NCBI GenBank assembly: GCA_903952885.1 | Contig: CAJBHE010000178.1 | Location: 1-33,455 of the forward strand | Direction of reading: 5' to 3' | Source: an uncultured Burkholderiales bacterium | GTDB taxonomy: Bacteria > Pseudomonadota > Gammaproteobacteria > Burkholderiales > Burkholderiaceae_C | Length of the DNA stretch: 33,455 bases | Shown here: positions 30,948 to 33,455 of the stretch, one piece after another | Position numbering within the stretch: the stretch's first letter is position 1 | Layout: the number at the start of each line of letters is the position of its first letter | Position numbers and translations under genes: made by a program | The notes under the pieces: model-generated | What the model was told of the DNA's origin: nothing | Databases searched by the model: none | The model's input: only the letters and a program-made list of their open reading frames with translations

Positions 30948-32438
30948 TCAGGTACCCAATGTAGAAATGATGGCGCGAGCACACAAGGTCATCAAACCAC
31001 CAGGCAATAAACCCAAAACCAGCAACAAGCCGCTGTTGATCAATAACACCACGCGCACGTCTGTACCAGCGGAGACCGTGCTGGCTGTCAAAGGTGTATC
31101 AAAGTACATGACCTTCACCACGCGCAAGTAATAGAAAGCTGCCAACAAAGACATCATCACAGCGTAGGTTGCCAAGGCAATGGCGCCAGGTTGGTCTGAA
31201 GCCACCAAGGCTTGCAACACCGACAACTTACCAGCGAAGCCCACCATCGGTGGCACGCCAGCGAGCGAGAACATGCACAAGGCCATGACGCCTGCGTACA
31301 AGGGGCTACGTTGATTCAAGCCAGCAAAATCAGCGATCTCTTCGCTTTCAAAGCCTTCACGTGCGAGCAACATGATGATGCCGAACACAGCCAAGGTCGT
31401 GAGCACATAGGTGACCACATAAAACATAGCCGAGCTGTAGGCATTGGCTGCTGCTACCGTGTTGCCATTGACTACACCTGAGTACAAGCCAATCAGCACA
31501 AAACCCATTTGAGAGATTGTTGAGAAGGCTACCAAACGTTTAAGGTTGGTCTGAGCAATACCCGCTAAGTTACCAATTAACAAAGAAGCTACGGACAAGA
31601 CCATCAGCATTTGCTGCCAGTCAATGGCCAAAGGCATCAAGCCTTCCACTAGCAAGCGCATCGTCATGGCGAAAGCAGCCAATTTATGTGCGCCACCGAT
31701 CAAAAGGGTCACCACGGTGGGTGCACCTTGGTACACATCAGGCACCCACATGTGAAATGGCACCACACCGAACTTAAAGCCCAAGCCACACACCACAAAC
31801 ACCAAGCCTAATACCAACACTTTGTGATTGATTTGACCTGACGACACAGCCTTGAAGACGGTACTTATATCAAGTGAACCTGTTGCGCCGTAAAGCATGG
31901 ACATACCGTAGAGCAAGAAACCGCTGCCCAAAGCGCCGAGCACAAAATACTTCATTGCAGCTTCAGAAGCTGTGGCGTTGTCGCGACGCAAGGCCACCAA
32001 AGCGTAGCTAGACAGTGCCAACAGTTCCACACCGAGATACAGCACCAAAAAATTGTTGCCAGAGATCATGACGTACATGCCCAGCAAAGCAAAAAGGCCC
32101 AAGGTAAAAAGCTCGCCACCGTGCTTGAGCATGTCACGGTCAGCTGCATAAGGACGGCCGTAGACCAGTGTCACAAACACAGCCAGGGTTGAGAAGCACT
32201 TGAGCCAGTTGCCCATGGGGTCTGACACAACCATATTGCCAAAGCTATACACCGTGGTACCACTGCTGGCATCGTGGGCTTGGAGCACAGCCACAAGACC
32301 CATCGTCAACAAGGACAGCACATACGTGACGGTTCGGCGCGGCGACTTCACGAACAAATCGACCATCGCGATCACGATCGTCATCACGACTAACAGCAGC
32401 TCGGGGTAGAGGGCTGCTAAGTTGAATTTTTCAATCAT
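30948..32438 (-). CDS. nuoN: NADH-quinone oxidoreductase subunit N
   Basis: NuoN is one of three antiporter-like membrane subunits of complex I that pump protons. The 496-residue protein has about fourteen membrane helices. Family segments include GVELLALSSYALVALRRDN, KYFVLGALGSGFLLYGMSM, FKFGVVPFHMWVPDVYQGAPT and AGVPPMVGFAGKL; charged residues within helices (Glu in GVELL, Lys in GGAHKLAAF) match the proton path. It follows nuoM by 15 bases and is the last nuo gene, ending at the terminator 30904-30929. Confidence 0.97.
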   Translation of the reverse strand: MIEKFNLAALYPELLLVVMTIVIAMVDLFVKSPRRTVTYVLSLLTMGLVAVLQAHDASSGTTVYSFGNMVVSDPMGNWLKCFSTLAVFVTLVYGRPYAADRDMLKHGGELFTLGLFALLGMYVMISGNNFLVLYLGVELLALSSYALVALRRDNATASEAAMKYFVLGALGSGFLLYGMSMLYGATGSLDISTVFKAVSSGQINHKVLVLGLVFVVCGLGFKFGVVPFHMWVPDVYQGAPTVVTLLIGGAHKLAAFAMTMRLLVEGLMPLAIDWQQMLMVLSVASLLIGNLAGIAQTNLKRLVAFSTISQMGFVLIGLYSGVVNGNTVAAANAYSSAMFYVVTYVLTTLAVFGIIMLLAREGFESEEIADFAGLNQRSPLYAGVMALCMFSLAGVPPMVGFAGKLSVLQALVASDQPGAIALATYAVMMSLLAAFYYLRVVKVMYFDTPLTASTVSAGTDVRVVLLINSGLLLVLGLLPGGLMTLCARAIISTLGT

Positions 32439-32453
32439 TGGGTCTATCCCTAT

Positions 32454-33455
32454 TTATTGGGGCAACTTGGATAAAGCGACGTGCTTGAGTAACTCAGCCA
32501 CGGACACATCCATCACATCGGTGAATGGCTTGGGGAAGATACCCATGGCCAACACGGCGATTGCCAACAAGGCCAACATCACAAACTCACGGCTGTTGAT
32601 GTCGGTCAATTCTTTGACTTGGTCATTGGCCACTGGACCCAAGTAAACGCGTTTGATCATCCACAAGGTGTAGGCTGCGCCAAAGATCAAGGCGGAAGCC
32701 GAAGCAAAGCCAACCCAGAAGTTGTATTTGATGGCGCCCAAAATGACCATCCACTCACCCACAAAACCTGCGGTGCCTGGCAAGCCGCAATTGGCCATAC
32801 CGAACAACAAGGCAAACGCTGCAAACTTGGGCATGGTGTTGACAACACCACCGTAGGCGGCGATCTCGCGTGAGTGCACGCGGTCATACAACACACCGAT
32901 GGACAAGAACATGGCGGCAGACACAAAGCCGTGAGCAATCATTTGCACCAAAGCACCAGACACACCGATGTCGTTGAAGATGAAGAAGCCCAAAGTCACG
33001 AAGCCCATGTGTGCGACAGAGGAATAAGCCACCAACTTTTTCATGTCCTCTTGCACCATGGCCACCAAGCCCACGTAGACCACCGCGATGAGCGACAGTG
33101 CAATCATGAGCCATGCGTATTCGTGTGCCGCATCAGGCGCGATGGGCAATGAGAAGCGCAAGAAACCGTAGGCACCCAACTTCAACATGATCGCGGCCAG
33201 CACAGCAGAACCACCGGTAGGCGCTTCCACGTGCACGTCGGGCAACCAAGTGTGGACAGGCCACATGGGCACCTTCACCGCAAAGGCTGCGAAGAAAGCA
33301 AAGAACAGCAGAGTTTGTGCATGCAAGGGCAATGGCAGCTTGTGCCACACAGCCAAATCAAAGCTACCAGCCGACTGGGTGTACAGATAGATCAAGGCGA
33401 CCAGCATCAACAAGGAACCCAACAACGTGTACAAGAAGAACTTGAACGCTGCATA
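32454..33455 (-). CDS. nuoM: NADH-quinone oxidoreductase subunit M, partial (5' end outside window)
   Basis: The C-terminal 333 residues of NuoM, a proton-pumping antiporter-like subunit of complex I. The frame is open to the window edge; the visible sequence begins YAAFKFFLYTLLGS, an internal part of the protein, so the TTG at 33434 is not the start. Typical segments are KVPMWPVHTWLPDVHVEAPTG, MVQEDMKKLVAYSSVAHMG and GLPGTAGFVGEWMV. About a third of the gene lies outside. It is upstream of nuoN in the usual nuo order. Confidence 0.96.
   Translation of the reverse strand, partial: YAAFKFFLYTLLGSLLMLVALIYLYTQSAGSFDLAVWHKLPLPLHAQTLLFFAFFAAFAVKVPMWPVHTWLPDVHVEAPTGGSAVLAAIMLKLGAYGFLRFSLPIAPDAAHEYAWLMIALSLIAVVYVGLVAMVQEDMKKLVAYSSVAHMGFVTLGFFIFNDIGVSGALVQMIAHGFVSAAMFLSIGVLYDRVHSREIAAYGGVVNTMPKFAAFALLFGMANCGLPGTAGFVGEWMVILGAIKYNFWVGFASASALIFGAAYTLWMIKRVYLGPVANDQVKELTDINSREFVMLALLAIAVLAMGIFPKPFTDVMDVSVAELLKHVALSKLPQ

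Noticed and set aside
1..33455. tRNA or rRNA genes, CRISPR arrays, insertion sequences, defence islands
   Set aside because: None seen: no repeat-spacer structure, no transposase motifs, no cloverleaf in the short intergenic gaps.

Overview
The window looks like a chromosome segment of a betaproteobacterium of the order Burkholderiales, most likely family Comamonadaceae (a Limnohabitans/Rhodoferax-like freshwater lineage). This rests on the protein sequences, the gene order and the moderate GC content; no rRNA or other species marker is present. The DNA is gene-dense: no gene-free stretch exceeds 300 bases, many neighbours overlap by 1-20 bases, and I see no tRNA or rRNA gene, insertion sequence, prophage or CRISPR array.

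Region 1 (1-12,100) is a low-oxygen respiration island. On the minus strand ccoI-ccoS lead into ccoN-ccoO-ccoQ-ccoP-ccoG-fixH (ccoH) and a 79-residue membrane protein of unknown function. The plus-strand regulator gene fnr runs head-on into this operon, and fnr is divergent from hemN (oxygen-independent haem synthesis) plus a UreH/SafE-type membrane protein with a His-Cys-x-x-Met-Cys cluster. Three FNR-type boxes are readable: upstream of ccoN (both half-sites perfect), between hemN and fnr, and between ccoI and a universal stress protein gene. Together this is an oxygen-controlled unit making the cbb3 oxidase, its copper supply, its redox/assembly factors and its haem. A PF01925-type TauE/SafE permease lies at the left edge.

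Region 2 (12,118-17,500) is a minus-strand operon: etfB-etfA, a ~600-residue acyl-CoA dehydrogenase, an exported alpha/beta hydrolase and a nitronate-monooxygenase-like flavoprotein. Its promoter carries a perfect 20-bp palindrome between -35 and -10, the layout used by MerR-family regulators. The operon ends at a bidirectional terminator shared with the stress-protein gene.

Region 3 (17,562-24,926) holds an MscS-type channel and a histone-deacetylase-like amidohydrolase (minus), lytic transglycosylase mltB and a small Trp-rich protein (plus), a small membrane protein and queG (minus), then tsaE, a Tat-exported amidase amiC and a VF530-family gene (plus).

Region 4 (24,952-33,455) has a DedA protein (minus); mutL, a Bcr/CflA-type efflux gene and miaA overlapping in series (plus); and, on the minus strand, the end of the complex I operon (nuoM, cut by the window edge, and nuoN), an intrinsic terminator, a NUDIX hydrolase and a DUF1178 protein.

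I found no clearly new defence or metabolic system. The best leads are the FNR promoter architecture, the cbb3-linked orphan membrane proteins, the etf palindrome, and a terminator that ends three bases before the NUDIX start codon.
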